NCBI GenBank assembly: GCA_029268165.1
Contig: JAJUGM010000012.1
Coordinates: 1 to 19,722 of the forward strand
Source: Bacteroidota bacterium
GTDB taxonomy: Bacteria; Bacteroidota; Bacteroidia; Bacteroidales; UBA10428
Length of the DNA stretch: 19,722 nucleotides
Reading direction: 5' to 3'
Below the pieces are notes generated by a model, which did no database searches, had not been told where the DNA came from, and saw only the letters and a program-made list of their open reading frames with translations. Positions 1 through 7,492 of the stretch are shown one piece after another. The position numbers and the translations under genes were made by a program. Each line of letters begins with the position of its first letter. Position 1 is the first letter of the stretch.

Positions 1-209
1 AATCATTAATAAATATGCAAATTTATACTTTTTTGGAGAATCTTATGTTAATTCCTTCATTACATCGCATTAATTAATTATACGTTTGTTTTAACAATAA
101 AGTTTTTGATTTGTTTTATAAAAAAGAGTGATAAAAATCGTTCTTTGGTTCGTTTAAAAATAAATATCTTTATTGATGATAAAAAATCATTACTATTGCT
201 GTGTAACAA

Positions 210-217
210 TAATTTTG
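210..217 (+). promoter_or_regulatory. Putative -7 promoter element for pepD
   Basis: The octamer TAATTTTG fits the Bacteroidetes -7 consensus TAnnTTTG exactly and lies about 30 bp before the pepD start. No convincing -33 TTTG/TTG box is seen 19-21 bp upstream, so only half of the promoter is supported. The rest of 1-247 is very AT-rich and holds no gene that I can see. Confidence 0.4.
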
Positions 218-247
218 TTAACCGGCTAATAATTAAAAAATTTCAAT

Positions 248-1708
248 ATGATGAATAATATAACCACATTAAATCCGGCTGAAGTCTGGAAACATTTCTA
301 TACACTTACCCAAATTCCAAGGCCTTCAAAGAAAGAAGCCAGGGTAATTGAATACATAAAAAAATTCGGCCAGCAGGCTGGTCTTGAAACGGTTACAGAT
401 GCTGCGGGGAATATAGTAATCCGCAAACCTGCAACCCCGGGCTTGGAAAACAAAAAAGGCCTAATCCTGCAAGCTCACCTGGATATGGTACCCCAGAAAA
501 ACAGCAATAAGGTGCATGATTTTGAGAATGACCCTATTGAAACAATTATTGAGGGTGAATGGGTTAAGGCCAACGGGACAACCTTAGGTGCCGACAACGG
601 TATTGGCGTGGCTGCCATACTTGCCATACTTGAATCAAAAAATTTAAGGCACGGCCCTCTGGAAGCGCTGTTTACTGTTGATGAGGAAACCGGTATGACC
701 GGTGCTTTTGCACTACAACCTGATATGCTCAGGGGAGATATTCTATTAAACCTTGATTCGGAAGATGAGGGTGAGCTGTTTGTGGGTTGTGCCGGAGGCA
801 TGGACGGTAATTTTAAATTTGAATACATTGAAGATAAAAAGTATAAAGATTATATACCTTACAGCATCCATATTTCGGGTTTAAAAGGTGGCCACTCAGG
901 CCTCGACATACACCTCGGGCGTGGAAATTCTAATTTTATCCTGTCGCGCATCTTATATGGTACATCAAAAATGTTTGACATAAGAATTGCCGAAATAGAA
1001 GGCGGAAATATGCGTAATGCCATACCGCGTGAAGCTGTTGCCAGCATTGCCATACCATCAGCCAAAGAATCAGAGGCAATCAATACCATTGAAAAGATAG
1101 CACAGACAATTAAAAACGAATTACGCCACCGTGAACCGGAACTGAAAATTGAAATTACCAGAATCCCGTCTGTTAAAAGGATAATGGATCCGGCTTTCCA
1201 GAAACGCCTGCTGGCTGCTATTTATGCCTGTCCGAACGGCGTTATCCGTATGAGCGACGACATGCCCGGATTGGTTGAAACCTCAACCAACCTGGCAATT
1301 GTTAAGACCCATGACAACAATGTAATGGTGCATTGCCTTTTGCGTAGCTCGGTCGATTCAGCCAAATTGGCTCTTTCTGACCGCATGAGGGCTCTTTTTG
1401 AAATAGCAGGGGCTCAGGTAGAATTCTCAGGGTCGTATCCGGGATGGAAACCCAATATGGATTCTGCAATCCTGAAAGTAATGAAACAGGTGTACGAAAA
1501 AAAATATGGCATAACACCCGAAATTAAAGCCGTACATGCCGGACTTGAGTGCGGTATTATCGGGGGCACTTACCCGCGCCTCGATATGATTTCCTTCGGC
1601 CCTACCATAAGGCATCCGCATTCGCCTGATGAAAAGGTAAATATTCCCAGCGTGCAAAAATTCTGGGATTTTCTTACCGAGACGCTGGAAAATATTCCTG
1701 CAAAATAG
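248..1708 (+). CDS. pepD: Aminoacyl-histidine dipeptidase (peptidase D, M20 family)
   Basis: This cytosolic zinc dipeptidase hydrolyses Xaa-His dipeptides such as carnosine and is a broad-specificity peptide-turnover enzyme. The 486 residues match the usual length of bacterial PepD. Metal and catalytic motifs are in the expected order: AHLDM with His77 and Asp79, LGADNGIG with the bridging Asp116, the DEETGMTG motif with Glu146/Glu147, Asp170 in NLDSED, and the C-terminal HPHSPDE with His458. The GGHSGLDIH stretch near 214-222 is in the position of the inserted lid/dimerisation domain. Two adjacent ATG codons (248 and 251) are possible starts and the sequence does not decide between them. It appears monocistronic, with a -7 box about 30 bp upstream and a hairpin about 35 bp downstream. 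The family call is firm; the natural substrate is inferred. Confidence 0.96.
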   Translation: MMNNITTLNPAEVWKHFYTLTQIPRPSKKEARVIEYIKKFGQQAGLETVTDAAGNIVIRKPATPGLENKKGLILQAHLDMVPQKNSNKVHDFENDPIETIIEGEWVKANGTTLGADNGIGVAAILAILESKNLRHGPLEALFTVDEETGMTGAFALQPDMLRGDILLNLDSEDEGELFVGCAGGMDGNFKFEYIEDKKYKDYIPYSIHISGLKGGHSGLDIHLGRGNSNFILSRILYGTSKMFDIRIAEIEGGNMRNAIPREAVASIAIPSAKESEAINTIEKIAQTIKNELRHREPELKIEITRIPSVKRIMDPAFQKRLLAAIYACPNGVIRMSDDMPGLVETSTNLAIVKTHDNNVMVHCLLRSSVDSAKLALSDRMRALFEIAGAQVEFSGSYPGWKPNMDSAILKVMKQVYEKKYGITPEIKAVHAGLECGIIGGTYPRLDMISFGPTIRHPHSPDEKVNIPSVQKFWDFLTETLENIPAK

Positions 1709-1741
1709 AACCAGGAATCAGCTAACAGAGGATGAATTGCA

Positions 1742-1782
1742 AATGACAGATGCCGGGCATCAGATATCCGAAATCTGTCATT
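1742..1782. other. Hairpin downstream of pepD
   Basis: The arms AATGACAGAT (1742-1751) and ATCTGTCATT (1773-1782) are perfectly complementary over 10 bp with a 21-nt loop. The loop side contains a competing small palindrome, GATGCCGGGCATC, at 1749-1761, and CAGAT/ATCTG can form an alternative stem. There is no T-tract after it, so it is not a textbook intrinsic terminator. It may still protect or terminate the pepD transcript. Confidence 0.5.
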
Positions 1783-1982
1783 AAGCAACTATTTCTGTAT
1801 GTAAACTAGTCCCCGGATTTCTATATATTCAGGTTTTCAAATCACCTTACTTCATACCTTCCCCATACTTCAGCATACATTTAGGTAACATTGGTTGTTT
1901 GTTTGGAGCTCAAGATTAAACCCAAGTACGATGAATAAAAAATACATCCAGGCGAATAAAAAATGTTTTTAGAGGAAATTAT

Positions 1983-2035
1983 TCATTGGGAGCTCTCAGA
2001 AAGAGCGAACCAATGGATTTCCCGATTTAGAAAAA
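1983..2035. repeat. Structured motif, copy 1 (long form)
   Basis: The outer stem pairs 1981-1989 with 2010-2018, with one G-U wobble. The inner stem pairs GCTCT (1992-1996) with AGAGC (2002-2006). An internal GA/GAA loop between them could form sheared G-A pairs. The block at 2004-2035 matches the copy at 2149-2180 in 26 of 32 positions, and TCATTGGGA (1983-1991) matches TCATTAGGA (2140-2148) in 8 of 9. This copy carries a 12-nt insertion (1992-2003) that builds the extra inner stem. Confidence 0.65.
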
Positions 2036-2088
2036 TCACTTTTCTGGTGCAGCGCCAGCAAACCGGAAAAGTTGATTTTTCTTAATCG
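2023..2088. other. Long imperfect hairpin
   Basis: Pairing segments are CGATT (2023-2027) with AATCG (2084-2088), AG (2029-2030) with CT (2081-2082), AAAAATCA (2031-2038) with TGATTTTT (2073-2080), and CTTTTCTGG (2039-2047) with CCGGAAAAG (2063-2071). One T-T mismatch, one bulged T at 2072 and one T-G wobble interrupt about 24 base pairs. The apical part contains CTGG/CCAG, which can form an alternative small stem. The left arm overlaps the tail of motif copy 1. Confidence 0.6.
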
Positions 2089-2089
2089 C

Positions 2090-2117
2090 ATTGCATTAGA
2101 AATTTTTCTAATGCAAT
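2090..2117. other. Perfect 28-bp palindrome
   Basis: ATTGCATTAGAAA (2090-2102) and TTTCTAATGCAAT (2105-2117) are exact reverse complements separated by TT. This gives a 13-bp stem on paper, or 12 bp with a four-base loop. It sits directly between the long hairpin and motif copy 2. There is no poly-T run on either side, so a simple terminator reading is weak. Confidence 0.65.
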
Positions 2118-2132
2118 AATTGGGTTAAACAA

Positions 2133-2180
2133 GGATTAGTCATTAGGAAGCGAACTAATGACATCCCCGATTAAGAAAAA
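2133..2180. repeat. Structured motif, copy 2 (short form)
   Basis: The stem pairs GGAT (2133-2136) with ATCC (2163-2166) and, after a two-base bulge, GTCATTAG (2139-2146) with CTAATGAC (2155-2162), closing a GAAGCGAA loop. The block 2140-2180 aligns with copy 1 but lacks its 12-nt inner stem. An outer 7-bp stem, GGGTTAA (2122-2128) with TTAACCC (2182-2188), encloses it. A short alternative hairpin TTAAG/CTTAA (2171-2175 and 2181-2185) would compete with that outer stem. Confidence 0.65.
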
Positions 2181-2382
2181 CTTAACCCCGATTATATATT
2201 AAAAAATGTATAAGCAGTAAAGCATTTGTTATCAATCCATAAGGCTTAGAATTAAAATAATCATTACATCGGGGTAATCGATTTGTCATTGCAAAACATT
2301 AATATTCAATGATAAAATAATAAATTTTTTTAATAGCGATCATTAGAAAAATAAGGCTAATAACAAATCCGGGTTAAATTCT

Positions 2383-2390
2383 TATTTTTG
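2383..2390 (+). promoter_or_regulatory. Putative -7 promoter element for valS
   Basis: TATTTTTG fits TAnnTTTG exactly and ends 41 bp before the valS ATG, a typical Bacteroidetes arrangement. A clear -33 TTTG at the expected spacing is not visible. It implies a short leader, so the structured region 1981-2193 would lie outside a transcript started here. Confidence 0.5.
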
Positions 2391-2431
2391 CGCAAACGTA
2401 TAATTTCAAAAACAATATTTATCTCTGAAGT

Positions 2432-5062
2432 ATGGAAATTGAGGCCAAATATAACCCCCGGCAGGTTGAAGATAAATGGTATGCTTACTGGCTTAAACAC
2501 GGCTTTTTCAGGTCACAACCCGATAACCGTGAACCTTATACAATAGTTATCCCGCCGCCAAATGTTACAGGTGTTTTGCACATGGGACACATGCTGAATA
2601 ATACCATTCAGGATTTATTAATACGCCGTGCCCGTATGTCGGGGAAAAATGCGCTGTGGGTTCCGGGAATCGACCATGCTTCAATTGCTACTGAAGCCAG
2701 GGTTGTAGCCAAACTGAAAAGTGAAGGCATCGAGAAAAAAGACCTTAGCCGTGAAGAATTCCTTAAACATGCATGGGAGTGGAAGCGCAAACATGGAGGC
2801 ATTATCCTTGAACAACTTAAAAAACTTGGCGCTTCATGCGACTGGGAACGTACAAAGTTCACCATGGACGATGATATGTCGGAAAGCGTGATAAAAGTGT
2901 TTGTTGACCTTTATAATAAAGGAAAAATATACCGCGGCGTGCGCATGGTAAATTGGGACCCGTATGCCAAAACAGCATTGTCCGATGAAGAAGTAATTTA
3001 CCGTGAAGTAAAATCAAAACTCTATTATGTTAATTACAAAATAGAAGGTGAGGATAGCTTTGTTACCATTGCTACCACACGTCCTGAGACAATTCTTGGC
3101 GATACAGCCGTATGTGTTAATCCCAATGATGAGCGTTATCATCACCTTAAAGGAAAAAAAGTTTATGTACCCCTTGTTAACCGGCTCGTCCCCATTATAA
3201 TTGATGACTATGTGGATATGGAATTCGGAACGGGTTGCCTGAAAATCACTCCGGCTCATGATATTAACGACTATGAACTCGGAATTAAACACAATCTGGA
3301 AGTTATTGATATTTTCAACGATGATGGCACGCTAAATGCAAAAGCCCAGTTATTTATCGGGGAAGATCGTTTTAAAGCACGCGAACTGGTTGTCAATCAG
3401 TTAAAACATGAAGGCCTGCTGGCAAAAGAGGAAGATTATGTTAATAAAGTTGGATTTTCTGAAAGAACAGATGCTGTAATCGAACCCAGGCTTTCAATGC
3501 AATGGTTTCTAAAGATGAAAGACCTGGCGAAGCCTGCCCTTGAAAATGTTCTGAATGATAACATCAGGCTTATCCCTTCAAAATTTAAAAATACTTACCG
3601 TCACTGGATGGAAAATGTGAAGGACTGGTGCCTTTCTCGCCAGCTATGGTGGGGCCATCGCATACCTGCATACTATATCAGAGGCACAAATGAATTTGTG
3701 GTAGCAGAAACGCCTGAACTGGCAGTTGAACTTGCCCGCAGGAAAACAAACGATGATAGTTTGCAATTGTCTGAACTGAAACAGGATGAAGACGTGCTTG
3801 ATACATGGTTTTCATCATGGCTATGGCCAATCTCAGTGTTTGACGGAATAAGAAACCCCGATAACGCAGATATCCGTTATTATTATCCTACAAACGACCT
3901 GATCACAGCTCCCGAAATACTTTTCTTCTGGGTTGCGCGTATGATTATGGCAGGATATGAATACAGAGGAGTAAAACCATTCCATAACGTATATCTTACA
4001 GGCATTGTGCGTGATAATATCCGACGGAAAATGTCGAAATCATTAGGTAATTCACCCGACCCGCTGATGCTTATTGAAAAATACGGCGCCGATGGCGTCC
4101 GCGTCGGAATGTTACTCTGCTCTCCCGCCGGTAATGATTTGTTGTTTGATGAAAGCCTGCCTGAACAGGGAAGAAATTTTGCCAACAAAATATGGAATGC
4201 TTTCCGCCTAATTAAATCGTGGAAAGCTGATAAAAACCTGAAACCCTCTGATGCAGCTCAGACTGCTATTGTGTGGTTTTATGAAAAATTAAAACAAGGC
4301 ATAGCAGAGGTTGAAGACGATTTTGAACAGTACCGCATTTCCGAAGCCCTGATGACCATTTACAAATTATTCTGGGATGAATTTTCATCGTGGTTCCTTG
4401 AAATTGTCAAACCCGATACGGGGCAGTCAATAGACTCATATAGCCTTAATGCCACAGTTGACATTTTTGAAACACTTCTGAAGCTACTGCACCCGTTCAT
4501 GCCGTTTATTACCGAAGAAATATGGCATCTTATTAATGAAAGGCCATCAGGTACAAGCATTATGAATGAAAAAAAGCCAGGGATTAAGCCATACGACAAA
4601 GATAAAATTGCCGAATTTGAAACCGTAAAGGAAATTGTATCGTTCATACGAAATACTCGTACCGAAAAACAAATATCAAGGAAAGAAAAGCTTGTTTTAT
4701 GCGTGAAACCCGCTACCTATAAAAATATTTACAATCCGGTTATCATCAAACTATGCAACCTTTCTGATATTAAAACAGTCCATGCAAAATTGGAAGGAGC
4801 AGCAAGCTTTATCGGTACATCCGGCGAATTTTACATTCCTCTGGGCAGTTTGCACGATCATGATGAAGAACTGAAAAAACTTGAAAAAGAACTGGTTTAT
4901 ATGAAAGGCTTTCTTGAGTCGGTGTTGAAAAAACTGAACAATGAGAAATTTGTAAGCCATGCACCTAAAAATGTGCTTGAAACAGAATACAAAAAGAAAG
5001 CAGATGCCGAAGCTAAAATTAAATCGCTTGAAGAACATATAAAACATTTACAGATAGAATAA
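2432..5062 (+). CDS. valS: Valine--tRNA ligase
   Basis: This cytosolic class I aminoacyl-tRNA synthetase charges tRNA-Val and edits mischarged threonine. The 876 residues are the normal length for bacterial ValRS. The class I signatures are intact: HMGH at residues 50-53 (preceded by PPPNVTGVL) and KMSKS at 533-537. The editing (CP1) domain between them includes the TTRPETILGDTAV segment. An anticodon-binding helical domain follows, then a C-terminal Lys/Glu-rich coiled coil from about residue 810, typical of ValRS. The catalytic-core phrase GIDHASIATEARV is also typical. The ATG at 2432 fits the family N-terminus. The next gene starts 43 bp later on the same strand and may be cotranscribed. 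No truncation or odd residue was noticed. Confidence 0.98.
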   Translation: MEIEAKYNPRQVEDKWYAYWLKHGFFRSQPDNREPYTIVIPPPNVTGVLHMGHMLNNTIQDLLIRRARMSGKNALWVPGIDHASIATEARVVAKLKSEGIEKKDLSREEFLKHAWEWKRKHGGIILEQLKKLGASCDWERTKFTMDDDMSESVIKVFVDLYNKGKIYRGVRMVNWDPYAKTALSDEEVIYREVKSKLYYVNYKIEGEDSFVTIATTRPETILGDTAVCVNPNDERYHHLKGKKVYVPLVNRLVPIIIDDYVDMEFGTGCLKITPAHDINDYELGIKHNLEVIDIFNDDGTLNAKAQLFIGEDRFKARELVVNQLKHEGLLAKEEDYVNKVGFSERTDAVIEPRLSMQWFLKMKDLAKPALENVLNDNIRLIPSKFKNTYRHWMENVKDWCLSRQLWWGHRIPAYYIRGTNEFVVAETPELAVELARRKTNDDSLQLSELKQDEDVLDTWFSSWLWPISVFDGIRNPDNADIRYYYPTNDLITAPEILFFWVARMIMAGYEYRGVKPFHNVYLTGIVRDNIRRKMSKSLGNSPDPLMLIEKYGADGVRVGMLLCSPAGNDLLFDESLPEQGRNFANKIWNAFRLIKSWKADKNLKPSDAAQTAIVWFYEKLKQGIAEVEDDFEQYRISEALMTIYKLFWDEFSSWFLEIVKPDTGQSIDSYSLNATVDIFETLLKLLHPFMPFITEEIWHLINERPSGTSIMNEKKPGIKPYDKDKIAEFETVKEIVSFIRNTRTEKQISRKEKLVLCVKPATYKNIYNPVIIKLCNLSDIKTVHAKLEGAASFIGTSGEFYIPLGSLHDHDEELKKLEKELVYMKGFLESVLKKLNNEKFVSHAPKNVLETEYKKKADAEAKIKSLEEHIKHLQIE

Positions 5063-5105
5063 ATATGTATTATTTATCGTAAATTAAAGCATCAATGGCA
5101 ATGCT

Positions 5106-5672
5106 ATGAGGCTCGTACTTCAATATGCCCTTTTTATTTCTGTTTTAATTGGCTGTAAAGCACAAGAAAAGAAACAGGAGAATGAAAAACTAACCCTGGC
5201 AGAAACTATCGGAATAAAAAATTTCGACAAAAACAGGTTATCTGTGCTCATTGACAAGTCGGATTATAAACTTTATTTCCGCATCGGTTCGCTTATTATA
5301 AAAGAATATCCGGTTGTTTTTGGTAAAAATGCCTCTGATGATAAACTTATGCAGGGCGATTATTGCACACCTGAAGGAAAATTCACAATGATTTCAAAAT
5401 ATCCGCACAAAGACTGGACAAAGTTTATCTGGCTTAACTACCCTAATGAGAAATCATGGAAGAAGCATAATGAGGCTAAAATAAACGGAAAAATACCTTA
5501 CAATGCCCAAATCGGAGGCGAAGTAGGAATTCATGGCGTGCCTCGCGGAATGGATTTTCTGATTGACATAAAATATAACTGGACACTTGGTTGTATTTCA
5601 ATGAAAAACAACGATATTGATGAAATATATCCCTACATTACAAAAAGTACGATAATTGAAATAAGAAAATGA
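5106..5672 (+). CDS. L,D-transpeptidase (YkuD family) lipoprotein
   Basis: The gene encodes 188 residues. Residues 1-17 form a short lipoprotein signal ending in the lipobox LIGC, so the mature protein would be anchored by Cys17, probably in the envelope facing the periplasm. A YkuD catalytic domain follows from about residue 44. His143 in IHGVPRG and Cys163 in TLGCISM form the expected His and Cys motif, here separated by 19 residues. Family members form 3-3 peptidoglycan crosslinks or attach proteins to peptidoglycan; which of these applies here cannot be told. The phrase CTPEGKFTM matches the usual substrate-groove strand. It sits 43 bp after valS and just upstream of a broken gene. The start at 5106 is supported by the lipobox distance. 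Confidence 0.9.
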   Translation: MRLVLQYALFISVLIGCKAQEKKQENEKLTLAETIGIKNFDKNRLSVLIDKSDYKLYFRIGSLIIKEYPVVFGKNASDDKLMQGDYCTPEGKFTMISKYPHKDWTKFIWLNYPNEKSWKKHNEAKINGKIPYNAQIGGEVGIHGVPRGMDFLIDIKYNWTLGCISMKNNDIDEIYPYITKSTIIEIRK

Positions 5673-5678
5673 TATATG

Positions 5679-5745
5679 TTGCGTTATACTTAATAAATTA
5701 TGAGTTAGATACATCTTAAAAATTACTTAATTTGCGTTATACTTA
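5679..5745 (+). repeat. 14-bp direct repeat around the pseudogene start
   Basis: TTGCGTTATACTTA occurs at 5679-5692 and again at 5732-5745, a 53-bp period. The first copy lies just after the L,D-transpeptidase stop. The second falls inside the signal-peptide coding part of the broken gene. This could be a short local duplication or chance; no mobile element borders it. Confidence 0.5.
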
Positions 5746-6278
5746 TTATAATTTTAACAGCGGAATCCGCATTTTCTCAACACAGGCGTTATTTTGCACA
5801 TACCATGATAGCAGGGACATCATTGACATATATCTGGAACAACAGTCAGCCCAAAATATTCCAGAATGAGTTGACATGGAACATTAATGTTGGCATCACA
5901 TTAAGCAAAAGAATATTTTCAGGCATTCAGGTTTTAAACATTTATGAATGGTAAACCTCAGAGCCAAAAGAATATTACAATATCTACGGACTGTTTACCC
6001 AGTATAATTTCTTAAGAAGGACCGACCACCGGTTTTTTGCCGAAATTTCAATCAACAGGGGCAACTATAATTGTTTTACCGAAGACAGACCTTTCAGGGA
6101 AAACAATTTGTACTTTGCAGGAATTGGCTTTGGGTACGATTTGCCAGTAAAGTTTATCCGCGGATTATATTTAGACATGTCTTTCATATCATACTATAAT
6201 CTGTTTCCTTTTCAGGGAATGGATGGCGATTATAACCAGTATATAGCAGGCCTGAATTACAGGTTTGTCAGGGAATAG
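5700..6278 (+). pseudogene. Broken gene for a secreted, probable outer-membrane beta-barrel protein
   Basis: One frame from ATG 5700 to TAG 6276-6278 reads as a coherent 192-residue protein once two stops are ignored: TAG at codon 3 (5706-5708) and TAA at 5952-5954. Directly after the first stop comes a clear signal peptide, with IHLKNYL, a run of Ile/Leu, and a cleavage-like AFSQ. The rest is rich in alternating aromatic and polar residues (for example YIAGLNYRF at the very end), as in small Bacteroidetes outer-membrane barrels. There are no frameshifts. Single changes such as AAG to TAG, and CAA, GAA or AAA to TAA, would explain both stops. The exact family was not recognised. Neighbouring genes use all three stop codons normally, so recoding is unlikely. 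Recent decay or sequencing error are the alternatives. Confidence 0.72.
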
Positions 6279-6321
6279 GGGGGGATATCAAGTTATGTAT
6301 CATGTTAATTAACTAATTATT

Positions 6322-6960
6322 TTATGGCGCCAACCGGTATATTTCCCATAAATTACCGTTTAGCACATATTCAAAACGATCATGTAACCTGTTTTCACGA
6401 CCCTGCCAGAATTCGAAAAGGTCAGGAATCAGCTTGTAACCACCCCAGTTTTCTGGCCGTTCAGTTTTTCTGTTTTTAAAAAGTTCTAAATAACTGTTCT
6501 GCAAGCCTTCAAGGTACTCTCTGCTTGGAATTCTCTGGCTTTGCGGTGATGCCCAGGCACCAATTTTACTTCCTTCGGGCCTTGTATTAAAATACTCGTC
6601 AGACAAATGCTGGGGTAATTTTACTACTTTACCTTCTACCCTCACCTGTCGCTCAATCTCAGGCCAGAAAAAGGTCAAAGCCGCAAAAGGGTTCAGTTCA
6701 AGCTGCAGGCCCTTCCTGCTCCTATAATTGGTAAAAAAAGTAAAACCGGTATTGTCTAAATCTTTTAATAAAACAATACGTGCCGATGGCCTGCCCTGAG
6801 GTGTCGCAGTTGCCAGAGTCATAGCAGTAGGTTCGCTCAGTTGCGAACGTATAGCATCATTGAGCCAGAACCTGAACTGGTTAAAAGGACTGGCATCAAG
6901 ATGGTCAATATCCAGCGCCGATTGCCTGTATTCGTTCCTTATTTCTGCTATGCCAGACAT
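6322..6960 (-). CDS. pdxH: Pyridoxamine/pyridoxine 5'-phosphate oxidase
   Basis: This FMN-dependent cytosolic enzyme oxidises pyridoxamine or pyridoxine 5'-phosphate to pyridoxal 5'-phosphate. With the ATG at 6960 the product is 212 residues, the usual size. The FMN/substrate segment SARIVLLK is at 59-66, and the family signature FEFWQGRENRLHDR is at 182-195, close to the C-terminus. The frame stays open upstream to a TTG at 7071, adding 37 residues, but that extension is unlike the family, whose proteins start close to the IAEIRNEYR region, so the ATG is preferred. It lies 147 bp downstream of the SxtJ-like gene on the same strand. It may be read from that operon or have its own promoter, and no functional link to carbamoylation is evident. 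It converges with the broken gene on the other strand. Confidence 0.95.
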   Translation of the reverse strand: MSGIAEIRNEYRQSALDIDHLDASPFNQFRFWLNDAIRSQLSEPTAMTLATATPQGRPSARIVLLKDLDNTGFTFFTNYRSRKGLQLELNPFAALTFFWPEIERQVRVEGKVVKLPQHLSDEYFNTRPEGSKIGAWASPQSQRIPSREYLEGLQNSYLELFKNRKTERPENWGGYKLIPDLFEFWQGRENRLHDRFEYVLNGNLWEIYRLAP

Positions 6961-7107
6961 ATTAAGTAACCGGAATATTTTAGCTATTTCATAATGATAT
7001 TTTTCACTTTGCCATAGTATAGACAAAGCAATTGTCTTACTAACAATTTGCAACTCATTATTGTTCAACAAATTTTCAGATAGCGTATTAGGGCTAAAAA
7101 ACAGGCC

Positions 7108-7467
7108 TCACCAAATATTTTTCAAATCATTTTCTGTATAAAGATGTTCACGTACTGACCAGTTCGACTGGCGGGGTTTTTTCAGGCGCAAAGGATCTTT
7201 GTTAAATAATCTGTAAAGAAGGGCTATTGGAAAAAGAAAAAAGAAAAAAACCAAGGTAAGAACTATCTTTGAAACAATAAAACCCAGCCAGTCACCCAGT
7301 TTGTACCAAATGGTTGCTATTATTAGTGCCAAAGGCCTGAAAAAAATACCGGTTAATCCGAAAGCAATGGCCAGATAAAGAAATACCGACTGTTGTTTTA
7401 TCAGATAAATCAATAACATGCCGGTGGTGATAACCAGCATGGCTTCGAGTGTTTTTTCCTTTTTCAT
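7108..7467 (-). CDS. SxtJ-like small membrane protein
   Basis: The 119-residue protein has hydrophobic segments at about 8-24, 26-43 and 60-86, then a basic cytosolic-looking tail with NKDPLRLKKP and a following Ser-Asn-Trp. From memory this layout and tail match the SxtJ family, a protein of unknown function named from saxitoxin clusters and commonly found beside NodU-type carbamoyltransferases. The family call therefore rests on topology, tail motif and neighbourhood. It starts with ATG 25 bp after the 49-residue gene and is last in the tight group of five. A role as membrane partner of the carbamoyltransferase is inference. No catalytic motif is seen. Confidence 0.72.
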   Translation of the reverse strand: MKKEKTLEAMLVITTGMLLIYLIKQQSVFLYLAIAFGLTGIFFRPLALIIATIWYKLGDWLGFIVSKIVLTLVFFFFLFPIALLYRLFNKDPLRLKKPRQSNWSVREHLYTENDLKNIW

Positions 7468-7492
7468 AAAACAGTTGTTGCCGGAAAAGAAA

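Larger units (their letters stand above)
1981..2193. ncRNA. Candidate structured RNA or structured repeat cluster
   Basis: Four consecutive stem-loops fill about 210 bp. They are stem A (1981-2018), a long imperfect hairpin B (2023-2088), palindrome C (2090-2117) and stem D (2133-2166), the last enclosed by GGGTTAA/TTAACCC (2122-2128 with 2182-2188). Stems A and D are diverged copies of one motif, and each is followed by CCCGATT and AGAAAAA. A base pair changes from G-C in A to A-U in D on both arms, which argues that the fold is selected. The strand cannot be settled. No known riboswitch or T-box signature was recognised. It could equally be a REP-like or MITE-like DNA repeat. Confidence 0.4.
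1709..2431. other. 723-bp gene-free region between pepD and valS
   Basis: No plausible coding frame is seen on either strand. The first part (1742-1782) holds a hairpin. Around 1933-1964 an 11-bp direct repeat (GAATAAAAAAT at 1933-1943 and 1954-1964) recurs with a 21-bp period. From 1981 to about 2193 there is a dense series of hairpins, including two related copies of one motif (separate entries). A further small stem at 2263-2278 carries ATCGGGG (2268-2274), complementary to CCCCGAT at 2186-2192. The last 50 bp hold the valS promoter and leader. Confidence 0.8.

Noticed and set aside
1981..2193. Retron or IscB/TnpB-guide RNA
   Set aside because: No reverse transcriptase, IscB or TnpB gene is in the window, so such a reading has no protein partner.
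1900..2280. Insertion sequence or MITE with defined ends
   Set aside because: No terminal inverted repeats with flanking target duplications could be found, and there is no transposase frame.
1981..2431. T-box or other tRNA-sensing leader of valS
   Set aside because: No T-box core sequence is visible, the valS -7 box at 2383-2390 lies downstream of the hairpins, and T-boxes are not typical of this phylum.
5700..6278. Stop-codon readthrough or recoding in the broken barrel gene
   Set aside because: Two different stop codons would both need suppression, and other genes here end normally at TAA, TAG and TGA. No recoding signal is seen.
6279..6321. Bidirectional terminator between the broken gene and pdxH
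   Set aside because: Only the short palindrome GTTAATTAAC is present, with no stable stem and T-run.
6961..7071. N-terminal 37-residue extension of pdxH from a TTG codon
   Set aside because: The ATG at 6960 gives the normal family length and N-terminus. The extension looks like open intergenic sequence.
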